Below the pieces are notes generated by a model. That model made no database searches and was not told the DNA's origin. It saw only the letters and a program-made list of their open reading frames with translations. Shown here in pieces: positions 13,260-24,483 of a stretch of DNA of 64,000 nucleotides (position 1 is the stretch's first letter; each line of letters opens with the position of its first letter). The translations under genes were made by a program, and so were the position numbers. This stretch comes from Moringa oleifera (Eukaryota; Streptophyta; Magnoliopsida; Brassicales; Moringaceae): contig JAJFZO010000230.1 of NCBI GenBank assembly GCA_021397835.1, forward strand, positions 8,225,707 through 8,289,706. Direction: 5' to 3'.

Positions 13260-14001
13260 CTACCATTCCATATTTCTTCTAAATCTAGATATGCTTTTTT
13301 TCTTCCTTAACTTAGATTTTCTCTTATTGCAATTAGAATTTCTGTCATTTTTTTTTGCTTTATTTTTAATATTTAGGGTAGAATTTGAAACTGATATTTC
13401 ACCTGAATCAATTATCTGAATCTCTTCTGTAAGAACTCGATCACGAACATCATTGAATTTCAATTTTGAACTTCTAACAAAATTGCTAATCGCTGCTCTC
13501 ATGGGCTTCCAACTATTTAGCAGTAATGCCAGAAGTATCAAGGCACATACCTCATCATTAAAGCTAATCTCAACAGAAAATAACTGATCAACAATAGTAT
13601 TAAACTTATTACGATGAGTTACCATAGAAATACTTTCACCCATTTTCAAGTGAAATGGCTTCTTCGTGAGAAAATCCTTGTTGTTTACTGAAGGTTTTTC
13701 ATACATGTCAAATAGCACCTTCATTAGACTTACAGTTGTTTTCTCCTTTGTCACGTTGTGAGCAATATTCTTTGACAATGTTAGCTGAATAACCCCCAGC
13801 ATCTTGTTTATCAAGGAGATCTCAATCGCTTTATGAAATCTTTTTATACTTTTAATCTCAAAGTGGTTCATACAGCTTTTTCCCATACAGATAATGCTCG
13901 ATTTGCATTCTATAATAGGCATAATCTGTATTGTCAAACTTTATAATCCCATTTGATGAGTTTTCTTCACTCCCTATTGCTCTTAATCTCAAAACCCGAA
14001 A
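13260..14001 (-). pseudogene. Copia gag remnant
   Basis: Two overlapping frames. The upstream one (to 13858) contains IIKFDNTDYAYYRMQIEHYL, the N-terminal block of copia gag. The downstream one (13937-13260) covers the UBN2-like gag core, including KEKTTVSLMKVL (usually a W-x-L segment) and ends in a Lys-rich stretch before the zinc knuckle. A frameshift separates the two. Confidence 0.8.
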
Positions 14002-14012
14002 CTCTGATACCA
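14002..14012 (-). promoter_or_regulatory. tRNA-iMet primer binding site of the copia element
   Basis: Minus-strand TGGTATCAGAG, complementary to the 3' end of initiator methionine tRNA, lies five bases inside the right LTR. It fixes the element's orientation. Confidence 0.85.
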
Positions 14013-14017
14013 GTTGT

Positions 14018-14410
14018 TGAAAATTTAACAACCAAATCCCTAATTGATGGATCAAATATCAAATCTCTAGAATCCGAAAGCAATAATAATAAAAATAGAA
14101 AAAATTAAACAATCACAAAAACACAAGATTTGTAGTAATTTACCTTTAATCGAGAGTTATATCCACTTTGCAGACACTATAGAAAACTTTTTCACTGTGA
14201 AAATATATTACAAGAGAAATAACTATTTTTCTCTAACCTTTCCTTTATTATAAGAAAGCGTTAGGACTCACTTTCTCTATATTGTTTACATGGGTACGAA
14301 TTTTTCTTTATATAATAAAGTTCAAAGCTAAAAATATATGTGTAAAAATCCTAAAATACCTTTTTAGGTAAGTATACACCTTTTTAGATAAGTACACATG
14401 TGTGAAAACA
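14018..14410 (-). repeat. 5' LTR of the copia element, abutting BCAT copy 1
   Basis: It starts (plus strand) TGAAAATTTAACAACC next to the primer site. The outer end, by alignment with the left LTR, is at roughly 14400-14410; a duplicated TTTTTAG(G/A)TAAGTA stretch makes the exact end uncertain. The outer end is only about 100 bp from the ATG of the plus-strand BCAT gene. On the plus strand it contains TTTATATAATAAA at 14307-14319. Confidence 0.8.
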
Positions 14411-14513
14411 CCAAAATAACCTTTTAAATACAACATGAAATATATCTTTCCCCATCTCAATCTCTTCCTGTATCCCATTGAATTCTTCCCGAGAAACAAA
14501 CGAAAAAGTAAGA

Positions 14514-16522
14514 ATGATTCGGAGAAGTGCCTGCTTTTGCTCTTTAGTTCAGTATTCTCGAGTTCATTCTGCTCTTTCCCAGGTTGGTACAACTCATTCA
14601 TGAGAAGGAGGGTTATAGACCTACAGCTCTGAGTTAAAACAGAGAAACTAATCTGTTTTCTGCACTTTTCAGCATGGAAAAGGCCGTCTTTATGCATCTC
14701 AGGCTGCATCTTCCGTACAGAGAGTGCAAGAACGATCTTCTTACAGGTAATTCAGTGCATTACAATATTGTCCCTTGCAGCTTGATAGTGTGTTGTCGTA
14801 TTGAAATTGCCCTTTAATTCCTTTCTTGCTAATGGCTACAGTAAAGATAAGTATGCTGATCTGGATTGGGATAATCTTGGATTCGGCCTCTTGCCAGCTG
14901 ATTACATGTACCTCATGAAATGTCCTAAAGATGAAAGCTTCGAACAAGGACAAGTTACTCGTTACAGAAACATTGAGTTAAGCCCTTCTGCGGGAGTTTT
15001 AAATTATGGCCAGGCAAGCTGCAGTCATTTTTCCTTTCAGAGCCTTCATCATTACATTTCTGACAGTGTTAAAAAGATTCTGCATGATCTGCTGAAGGCA
15101 AACAAGCTAACCTGTCTTCTTCCTTTTGAATTCTGAAATGGATCCAGGGTTTGTTTGAAGGTACAAAAGCATACAGGGGAGAAGATGGGCGGATTCTTCT
15201 GTTCCGTCCAGATCAGAATGCCATCAGAATGAAGATTGGGTCAGAGAGAATGTGCATGCCCTCTCCGTCCATTGATCAGTTTGTAGAAGCAGTGAAGCAA
15301 ACTGCTCTAGCAAATAAGCCTTGGGTAATATAACTCTGGTCCAGGATATTTCGTATGTTTTTACAGAATTTCTCATTCTTGTTCCCTGTCTGTTTACAAG
15401 GTTCCTCCTCCAGGAAAAGGCTCTCTATACATCCGACCCTTGCTTATCGGCAGTGGCCCAGTATTAGGGTTGTCTCCGGCACCTGAATACACATTCCTTG
15501 TATTCGCTTCACCCGTTGGTAACTATTTCAAGGTGAGAATTTTCTTGCCATCGCAGCTCGTCTTTTGCTCAGTGAAAACCATTCCATGTTTCTCTGTATT
15601 GTATTCAGGATTCTAAAGGGCCCTTGAACTTATACGTGGAGGAAGAATTTACGCGTGCCTGGCATGGTGGAACCGGAGGAGTGAAATCAATCGTCAACTA
15701 TGCCCCGGTAAGTGATTGCTTCTTTCACGCAGTTGCTCAGAAGCTGATTAATTAATCATATCAGCCTGTAGATCGTGCTTCCAGGGAAGATTTCTTTAAG
15801 TTCTAACAACTGTTCGTCCTTTGTTTGCAGGGTCTTAGGGCAATAAACAGAGCCAAAAACAGAGGATTTTCGGATGTGTTATACCTTGACCCAGAGAATA
15901 AGAAGAACTTAGAAGAAGTCTCCACTAGTAACATTTTCGTTGTGAAGGTACTCCTGAAATCAAGTTCTCCATTAAACCATAGCTCTCCTGTCTGAGAAGG
16001 CTGTTAATTTTTCAATTCTGGGTTCAAATGTTTTCAGAGTAATACTGTCTTGACTCCGGCTGCAAAGGGGACAATTCTCCCAGGGATTACAAGAAGAAGC
16101 ATTGTCGAAATTGCTCGTGACCATGGTTATCAGGTGAGCTTACTCTATGCCAATGTTTGGTCTGAGAATCATTCATCAGTTGATCTGTCCTGAATCCTGA
16201 ACAGGTGGAGGAACGTCCAGTTTCTGTCAATGAACTGAACGATGCTGATGAAGTCTTCTGCACAGGAACTGCTGCTGGTGTTGCTTCTGTAGGCAGCATC
16301 ACCTATCAGAAGAAAAGGTAAAACTACATCCTGATGTCTGCATAAATAGTTATCACATAGTTCCTGTAATACGATCGATCTCCAACCCTTTTAACACGAA
16401 TTTGCAGAATCGAATTCAACGTGGGAGCTTCCTCCGTCTCTAAACAACTCTACTCCACTCTGGTTGGAATTCAGACAGGTCTACTTGCGGACAAAAAAGG
16501 CTGGACCGTTGAGATCAACTAA
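14514..16522 (+). CDS. BCAT: Branched-chain-amino-acid aminotransferase, mitochondrial type (copy 1)
   Basis: Ten exons: 14514-14582, 14673-14746, 14842-15013, 15148-15324, 15401-15532, 15609-15707, 15831-15947, 16038-16133, 16205-16317 and 16408-16522; 387 aa, with every junction in frame. This PLP fold-type IV enzyme interconverts Leu/Ile/Val and their 2-oxo acids. The first ~45 residues ([19 protein letters not shown]...) are Arg/Ser-rich and poor in acids, like a mitochondrial presequence. The core opens with [10 protein letters not shown] and carries [21 protein letters not shown], the PLP-lysine segment [28 protein letters not shown], the cofactor-binding [14 protein letters not shown] and the C-terminal [15 protein letters not shown]. 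The intron at 15014-15147 starts with GC, not GT; the same is true in copy 2. Its 5' flank is taken up by a copia LTR. Confidence 0.95.
15014..15147 (+). other. GC-AG intron of BCAT copy 1
   Basis: The exon ends CAG and the intron begins GCAAGC and ends CCAG. No GT donor nearby restores the frame. The boundary lies between codons in the conserved NYGQ|GLFEG block. CAG|GCAAG is the standard context of GC-AG introns handled by the major spliceosome. Confidence 0.9.
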
Positions 16523-16891
16523 ACTCTGTATTCAATGAATCAATTCCAGAGGCACCATCACTTTTTTGTCTGTTTCTTGCATCCTGTAAAACGTTGTTTC
16601 GTATCTTTAAATAATCTCAGTGATGTGTCAGTGTCACTTTGGCTGTCCTAAATTGATTAAACCAATTTATGATGAAAGTTTAAACGAAATAAAAGTGGAA
16701 AGTGTTTTCCATGCAGGGTAGACTGCATAATCCTAATAAAGTCCATGTGGATTTGCTTGAAAACGTTGCTAAAAGTTTCAACGGTCAAAAAGGATATTGC
16801 CAGCAAATAGAAGACTGCAAAATGATGATATGGAAAAGTGGATATGGATAGCTATTGGAGGAGAATTCTATGCTCTCCTTGTCTCAAATTT

Positions 16892-16923
<32 letters not shown>

Positions 16924-18559
16924 TATATATATAATTTTAAAATTTACACTCTTTTTTAATTAAATTATAAATTTTAAAATGTCTCTAAATAAAAATTTTA
17001 TCTATTAATTTTATCTAAATTAATGATTGTTTATTATTAAAATATTTGAAAATTTGTTTTAAAAAATTTTAAACTGTATTTCAATTTTATCTTTTAAATT
17101 TAAATAATTTTTGACTAACTAAGTATTTTTTATCTATTTTTAAAATTTTTGATAATATAATTTTAAAAATTATTTTAATATTAAAAAAATTATGTGAATT
17201 TTTTTTATATTTATGAAAAATTTTAAATCAAAATTTATTATAAAAATTTTCAATTTAAATATTTTTAATTTTTAAATTATTCGATAAAGTTTGATTTGAT
17301 GGTAAATTTTGAAGACATTCTAAAAGTTAAGACTTAATTGAAAAAAAAATCAAAATTTTAAATGATATTTACTTATTTTTTTATAATTTATTATATTAAT
17401 ATAATAAAAATATATTCAAATAAATTTAAAATTATTTACTTAAATAAATTAATATGTGTCAGCCATCTATTCAAAAGCTTAGCACATCATCTCTACAAGA
17501 ATTGTTTATTTTTCAACAAAATAAAATTCAAAGAAGTATTTAATTACGTTCTTTTTTTAAAAAAAAAAACTGTTTAAAAAAATTATCAATGAAAAAAAGA
17601 AAGCAATTTATTTGATAATTTTATTTTAAAAAACAATTTTTTAAGATTTTTTTGAAGTGATTGACAATAGTTTTATTAATGAAAATTTGTTCTTCATGTT
17701 TTTAATTATTTTAAAATTTAAAAATAAAAAATAGAATAAAATAATTTTAAAGATATTTTTTATTTCTTAAAATTAAAAATAAAAATTATTTTGAGAATTA
17801 ATTTTTATGAAACAGTTTTATAAATTTTTTTATATTTGTAAACATAAAAAAATTAAAATTTTGTATTGATTTAAATTTGATTTTTTTCAAAAATAAAAAA
17901 TATTTTTACAATTTTTATATTAATATAAGAAATAAATAAAATTATAATCATTAATTTTATTAAGTTGACACACGTAAACGTATTTCAAAAAACTTAATAC
18001 AACTAAGATTAGATCAATATAGAATAAACAGCTAATCTGACGTGGCAATATGATCAGCGAGTGCCTTGGCTCCCTCTGTTCTCTCTTATCTTCTAAAAAT
18101 AATATGTAAAGATAGGCATTAAAAACTTTAAATACCAGTGATTGTTTGTCTAATTTTGGTGCCTTTCTCTCATATATTTGGTGCCGTTCTCTCTTCTTTC
18201 TTGTTCCACCGGGTAACTTGTTCACAAAAGATTTCTGTCAAAACACAAGTCTAACAGCAGCAGAACTCTTTTATTTGTTAATCGGCGTGATGCGATAGGA
18301 GTTAGAACTCTGGGCATTACGTATTTCTTTGCTCATAAATTAAATATGGCGATCCGTATCAAATCATGAATTGATTCTTTCTCGAATCATCTTTCTTGAA
18401 ATATCAAAATCAAACTCTCTTAATACAATCTATTTATCCTTTTTTGCTTGGTTGTCGCCTCCTCGCTCTTTCTTCTGCAAATTCACTGTCGATTTCACCT
18501 TCATTGATTTGATATTTGAAACTGCGTTTTGAATTTTTGAGAGAAAACCAGTCGCAGAC
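16523..18559. repeat. AT-rich spacer between the BCAT copies
   Basis: No gene. An AT microsatellite with a short interruption lies at about 16894-16933. About 16940-17960 is almost wholly A/T with runs such as TTTTAAAATTTT. The last 600 bp before the second BCAT are less biased and probably carry its promoter and 5' UTR; a TTC repeat-like pyrimidine run follows just inside intron 1. Confidence 0.6.
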
Positions 18560-20769
18560 ATGATTCAGAGGAGTGCATGCTTACGCAACTTGGTCCAATC
18601 TTTTCGTTCTGGTTCTTCGACTCCTAAGGTTAGTTTTTCTTCTTCTTCTTCTTCTGTAACGTATTAATGCCTGATCATGTTCTTCTGTCATGCAAATATT
18701 GTTATTGATGCTTTTCTTGTTGCTTGCACACCTTCCTGTTAATCTCTGTTCTGATAACTAAATGGAATCCAGAACTCGAACTGCTAGAACCCATATAGAT
18801 ATTTAAGAGTTCCAGTTCAGTAAGCAAGATATTTAGATAAATGAAAAAAAAAGGGTTGTGTGGCTTCCTATAGTAGAAGAAAAGATCAAGTAAACTTGTG
18901 GTTCTGAAGTTTTAGCTTTGAATTAATGGATGCTGCTCTGAAAATGCCCTTAAACTGGTTCATCTTGTGCATGCTTGCAGCTTCGAGTTTACCGTTTCTA
19001 CACATCTCAAGCTGCTGCTTCTCTGCAGCAACAGCAGAAGCCATTCGCTCACAGGTAAGCAAAGTAGCTTCATATTCTGTAAGATTATGAACTTACACTG
19101 TTTGTTTCTGTGTCCCTGAACAAATCTAGTGGGTTCTCTGTTATCAAGTTTAGATGTTTAATATTTTTCTTCTTGGGATGTGGTGATTCCAGGGATGATG
19201 AGTATGCTGCCCTGGATTGGGATAATCTTGGGTTTGGCCTAACTCCGGCTGACTACATGTACACCATGAAATGTTCTGCAAATGGAAATTTCAGCGAGGG
19301 AAAACTTAGTCGCTTTGGGAATATTGAGTTGAGCCCTTCAGCAGGAGTCTTAAATTATGGGCAGGCAAGCTTCAATTCAAAGATTTTCTTTTGTTAATCA
19401 GTGCATCTGTGAAGTTAAGCAAAATTTGTCCGAAAATCTGTCCAGGGACTATATGAAGGTACAAAAGCATACAGGAAACAAGATGGAAGCCTTCTGCTCT
19501 TTCGTCCAGATGAAAATGCCGTCCGAATGAAGCTTGGGGCTGAAAGGATGTGCATGCCTTGCCCCTCCGTTGATCAGTTTATCACTGCGGTGAAACAAAT
19601 TGCTCTCGCAAACAAGCGATGGGTAATAGTCTGTTTCCTTCAGAAACAATGCTGAACTATGTTATTTTCTTTTCTTCCAAACAAGAATCCCGTTTTCTTC
19701 TTTCTGTCCGAAAATTGACACCACAAATACGAACAGGTCCCTCCTACAGGAAAAGGGTCTCTGTACATTAGGCCTCTGCTTATGGGAAGTGGTCCTGTAT
19801 TGGGTTTGGCTCCAGCACCTGAATATACGTTTCTCATATATGCTTCCCCTGTTCAGAACTATTTCAAGGTGGGATTCTCTTCCTGTTGTTAACTCATCTC
19901 TGCTTGGATTCTCAACAAAACGGCTTATATTGTTCATCTTTCTGGCTACAGGAAGGCACAGCACCCTTGAACTTATATGTCGAGGAAGAATTTGTTCGTG
20001 CGGCTCGAGGTGGAGCTGGAGGAGTGAAATCAATCACCAATTATGCCCCAGTGAGTCCTTGTTTACTCTAATATTATGGCTTCAAGAGGCAATCTTATGA
20101 AATGAATATGAACTTCTGGCTGTCTGCTAATGTGTCTCCCATGTTCTTATCTCTGATTATAGGTCTTAAAAGCACTAATCAGAGCCAAAAACAGAGGATT
20201 TTCTGATGTCTTATACCTAGACTCCAAGCACAAGAAGTACCTGGAGGAGGTCTCTTCTTGTAACATTTTCATTGTGAAGGTAGTCTTCCTAAAATCTCCG
20301 GTCTCTCCATTTTGTATCCTGGATTTAGCTCACCACTGATGTCTGAATTTTTGTATTTCCAGGACAATGTTATTTCAACTCCTGCTACAAATGGGACAAT
20401 TCTTGAAGGAGTCACTCGGAAAAGTGTCATAGAGATTGGTCGTGATCACGGTTACCAGGTCGTCGAACGAGCAATTCGTGTTGATGAACTGATTGACGCC
20501 GATGAGGTCTTCTGCACTGGCACTGCCGTAGGCCTTGCATCAGTGGGTGGTGTTACTTATCAGGACAAAAGGTAGCTCTCGCATCTCATATTCTCGTGTG
20601 TTTTGTTATCAAGCTCTAGTCTTAATTTGGCAATTACATTCTATCTGAATGCAGAACTGAATTCAAAGTAGGTCCTGATTCTGTTCGGGAAGAACTGTTC
20701 TCAACCCTGGTGGGAATTCAGACAGGTCGCCTGGAAGATAAGAAGGGCTGGACCATTCAGCTCCACTAA
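18560..20769 (+). CDS. BCAT: Branched-chain-amino-acid aminotransferase, mitochondrial type (copy 2)
   Basis: Nine exons: 18560-18628, 18981-19054, 19193-19364, 19446-19622, 19737-19868, 19952-20050, 20163-20279, 20363-20571 and 20655-20769; also 387 aa. The first seven exons and the last have exactly the lengths of those in copy 1. Exon 8 (209 bp) equals exons 8 plus 9 of copy 1 (96+113), so one intron is absent here. Conserved features match: [24 protein letters not shown], the PLP-lysine segment [35 protein letters not shown] and [15 protein letters not shown]. The N-terminus ([19 protein letters not shown]...) again looks like a mitochondrial presequence. The intron at 19365-19445 has a GC donor. 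Expression partition between the copies cannot be read from sequence. Confidence 0.95.
19365..19445 (+). other. GC-AG intron of BCAT copy 2
   Basis: Same position and donor context as in copy 1 (CAG|GCAAGC ... CCAG|G), but only 81 bp. The intron interiors look unrelated by eye while the GC donor is kept. Confidence 0.9.
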
Positions 20770-23145
20770 GCTCCTCATCAACCTGACAGAGTAATCTAAA
20801 CACACAGAATCCATCCTGTTTTGTCAATCAGTCTCCCATATTGCGGGAATTTTGTTTGTATCATTTTGTGCAGTCTTACTAACAAAATAGAAGATGTTCG
20901 CCTATTTCTGATGCTGTAAATACAAGCACACAGGCCCTGTGAGGCCCAAATCATATATGTCATGGATTGTTTTCCTGACAAGCCTAGAGCCTCCAGGGCT
21001 TACATGTTAAGGCCTGTGCACCCAGTGCCCACCAACCATCTCGGCTTAGCCCTTCAATGCAGCTACCCTGTCAACTAAATCAAGAACATTTATGTGTATG
21101 TCATCTTCAAGCATCAGAAGGCTTAGAAATTGAAGGGTACTCACACTCTGAATCCATCATATGAGTTCCGAATCAGCCAACATGAGAAACATGAGATCAT
21201 GTACGGATACATAAAGATGATGGTTTGAGAAAATGTTGATATTTTATTTATTTTTTTATTATATTAATATAATAAATCATAAGATATTTTTTCTAGAAAA
21301 TAAACTCAAACACCTAATCAAATCAGAAAAAAAATAAATCTTTATCCATATCCACATACATTGTTAGTCTTCCATACATTTTTTTTTTGGTTGACATTGG
21401 TTTCCGTCATTTCTACTTCTCCACCGAGTAAAACTTTGTCTTTCCTTCATGATTTTCATTGATTAATTGATCTCTTGAGCTGTCTCTACAATTAATCAGG
21501 TACGACCACTTTCATGTCGTTAGCTTGGAAAATCAATGCTTACACACTTCTCATGTCTTTTTCATTTACATGATTTGTGGACCTTCTTACTCAATTGTCA
21601 TTGTTAGCTCCATTGATCATTTGCCAAGGTCACATGGGCTAAAACCTATCAATATACTTAAAAGTCCACATTTTGCATTAATTAAGTAGTATATATCTTG
21701 ATCAATTATGGCTATAATTTCATGAAATGGTAGTCTGTTTCTTTGTACCCTTTCATTTCTTCCGTTAATTTGTCGTGTTGTTTTTCTTTTTCAAGCAAAG
21801 ACAATTAGGGTTAAGCTCATCAAATCATCATGGTTTTACCGATGAACATTTAATTATGCATAAAAAAGTCTTAAGACTTCACATTTCTAGTAAGAGTAAA
21901 GCTTGTGCTCATAATGCACGCATTATTCAATGCTACAAAGTGTTGTTGTCAAACAGGGAAAAGATAATAGAGCCTGGAGAAGGAAGTTGCCCCAGATGAG
22001 CTGTACCCACAACCCATTTGTCAAAGAAAGATTTGTTTTTCAAACATGTAGGTCCTTCCAATTGCTTGGAAAGATCCATCACACAGAGGTTTCTCCAGCT
22101 CCTGACCTACAATCTTGACCTTTTCTTTCCCTAATTTCTTCCCATTAATGTTCTTCTCTCCCCCTTACTAGATAGGAAAACTTTAATTTACAAAGATTTC
22201 TTGTTTTTCTCATGAAACATGAGATGGTGGTGGAAATTAAATCATATCATAGAAAGTTAGATTTGTGGGTTAGATAAAACTAACAAAAACTTTGACTTCA
22301 ATTTATGGCTGCACTAGCAAGTCTCTGTGGAGCACTAATGAAACTGAGATCAGTCAACAGTGAACTGGCCCCTACCTAGATGTGACACTTGGCTTTTACC
22401 CATCAAAATGCATTGCATCTCTTCCATGTCATACTCCACTAAATTGTACTACTGACTATTTATACATGATTTTACCCTTGGAAATCTGCCATTGATGAAG
22501 GCCTGAAGCTCTGGTTTTGGGCTTCAGTCATTGAACCAACAGATGTCATGCAACATAAACGTGCCCTATTCCATGTGAGAATCCATCAACTCCTCGTAAT
22601 CCAAAACTTATCGTTGGCTATTCGGTCACCCACCAACGACCAAATTACTCCTAGTCTCCCCGTTGAAAGTTGTTTCAACGTATATAGGGGGATGAAGATC
22701 AAACTGTCTTAATGAAATTTTTATGATAAGCTGATGTATATTAATCATGTATTGATGGTGCATGATATGTTGTGTGTGGTGTAAGGTGAGAGATGTCACT
22801 GTGTAGATGGGATGGATATATATCTTAATCAATCATGCGATAATCAATGTGTCAAAGTAAGGTCCCACTAAATGGTGTCGATCATAGGGAGTTACTGTCG
22901 CAAGTCCTGATGATTATTACAAATTGATTCTGGACTAAGAAAGACAAGTAGAAAAACCCTACTCTCCTGTTCTGGCATTTCCCCATTTTCTCAATTTTTC
23001 TAGACAAAAGTCTCTTCTTTTTTGCCATACCCTTTTAAAAACCATATCCTTTTGCTTCTTTTATAATCCTCTCTCTCTCTCTCATAATTCTTGTTTTCAT
23101 TAAGAGAAAGAATCATCAAAGCTGAAAGCAAAGAGAAAGGAAAGC
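20770..23145. other. Spacer between BCAT copy 2 and the MYB gene
   Basis: No gene recognised. The left part holds the 3' UTR of BCAT copy 2 and the right part the promoter of the MYB gene. Short open frames (for example 21775-21999 and 22626-22832) show no family features. Composition is moderately AT-rich without evident transposon ends. Confidence 0.45.
23059..23067 (+). promoter_or_regulatory. Possible TATA box of the MYB gene
   Basis: TTTTATAAT lies about 85 bp before the MYB start codon, followed at once by a CT repeat (about 23069-23082) of the kind common in plant 5' leaders. Confidence 0.4.
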
Positions 23146-24483
23146 ATGGGGAGAGCTCCTTGTTGTGACAAAGCCAACGTGAAGAAAGGGCCCTGGTCAC
23201 CTGAAGAAGATGCTAAGCTCAAGTCTTATATAGAGCAGCACGGTACTGGCGGTAACTGGATTGCTTTGCCACAGAAGATCGGTAATCACCTGTGAAAACA
23301 TAATAAACCCTTTTCAACGTTTTCTTCAAATTCTTCAATTTTCTTCTTCGTTTGCTTTGAATCAAATTCAAGTTCAGCAGAAGCTTGTTTTGATTATCTT
23401 AAGAGCTTTGCATATGGGGGTTTGTGATCTGATTTAGGCCTTAAGAGATGTGGAAAGAGCTGTCGCCTCAGATGGTTGAACTATCTACGCCCGAATATCA
23501 AGCATGGAGGATTCTCTGAAGAAGAAGATAATATAATTTGCAGCCTCTATGTTAGTATCGGAAGCAGGTACTTTGCCCTCAATGATTTAGCCATTCATCT
23601 GATCTCCATGAAAACTGTCTTGCTCATAGCATAAGAGAGATCACGTATAGGAGAACTGATTATTATCAAATTCTGTGCATAACGAATACTTAATTGATTT
23701 GCTTGGAAGAACAGGTGGTCCATTATTGCAGCACAACTACCGGGAAGAACTGATAATGATATAAAGAACTACTGGAACACAAGACTGAAGAAAAAGCTTC
23801 TCGGTAAGCAGCGAAAAGAGCAGCAGGCTCGTAGAGGTAACGCCATAAAGCAAGAATTGAAGAAAGGGAACGCTGGCTCATTGATTCCTGATCATTACAA
23901 TAACCAGAACCCTTACTGGCCAGAGCTACCTGTGCTGGCACCGATACCTTATTCGAATCAAGAACCACGTTTCAATGACCATGCATCCATCAGAAAATTG
24001 CTTATCAAGCTTGGAGGAAGGTTTTCTTGTGAAGATCAAGTGGTGCAGCATGATCCGACTAATCTTCAGTTTCCTATTGGTATCTCCTCCACCCAACATA
24101 TTTACGAGCAGTCCATTAGCTTGCCCACTTCTTCTTCTTCCATGGATGGCTTAAACAACATTAGTGCTCAATTTGGACACACCCATTACAGTACAGATGG
24201 TGCAGCAGCTTTGCAAGTCTGCCAAGCCCAAAACAGCTTTCCAGTGGAGCTTCAGGAAATTGTATACACCAACCAACAAAGAGTAGATGGGATGGAGTTC
24301 TTACATGCAGACGGGATGCTCAATAATAGATTATTAGGAACGAGTCGCAGTGAAATTAGCAGCTGGGGCGATTTGGGCTCTCTTGCTTGCCCTCCTTTTG
24401 CTTCAGACTATGAGGGTATGCAGCAAGAGATTCTACAAGATTGTGCCTTCAGTGATCAGTTGAGGTACCCAGGATTTCTTTAA
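23146..24483 (+). CDS. R2R3-MYB transcription factor, RAX/MYB36/MYB68-like group
   Basis: Three exons, 23146-23281, 23438-23567 and 23715-24483, giving 344 aa. Intron positions are the usual ones for R2R3-MYBs: inside R2 after KIG, and inside R3 at SR|W. R2 starts [10 protein letters not shown] and contains the group-typical [16 protein letters not shown]3 starts [15 protein letters not shown] and ends [19 protein letters not shown], with Phe in place of the first Trp as is normal. The extra Gly-Gly in HGTGGNW and [16 protein letters not shown] are characteristic of subgroup 14 (RAX1-3, MYB36, 68, 84, 87), which acts in axillary meristem initiation, root and Casparian strip programmes. The C-terminal region is Ser/Gln-rich with no catalytic domain. 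The exact orthologue is not decidable here. The protein is nuclear by family. Confidence 0.95.

Larger units (their letters stand above)
9679..14410 (-). mobile_element. Degenerate Ty1/copia LTR retrotransposon
   Basis: Two related LTRs (9679-10057 and about 14018-14410) enclose a pol-like region read on the minus strand, so the right LTR is the 5' LTR. Immediately inside it, 14002-14012 reads on the minus strand as TGGTATCAGAG, the initiator-Met tRNA primer site typical of copia. Next to the left LTR is a purine tract (minus-strand AAGTGGAGAT). Domain order is copia-like: gag (about 13950-13260), a zinc knuckle-like CKKKGH stretch (about 13260-13230), a protease-like LDSRAS (about 13105; usually DSGA), integrase (about 12770-11900, including RSDNGGEY), reverse transcriptase fragments, and RNase H last (10633-10391, with VDADMTND and the STIKAEY block). 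Stops and frameshifts interrupt every domain, so it cannot be autonomous. I found no convincing target-site duplication. Confidence 0.92.

Noticed and set aside
9670..14420. Target-site duplication for the copia element
   Set aside because: An AAATA-like match near both ends is not flush with the LTR termini, and the outer end of the right LTR is uncertain, so I do not claim it.
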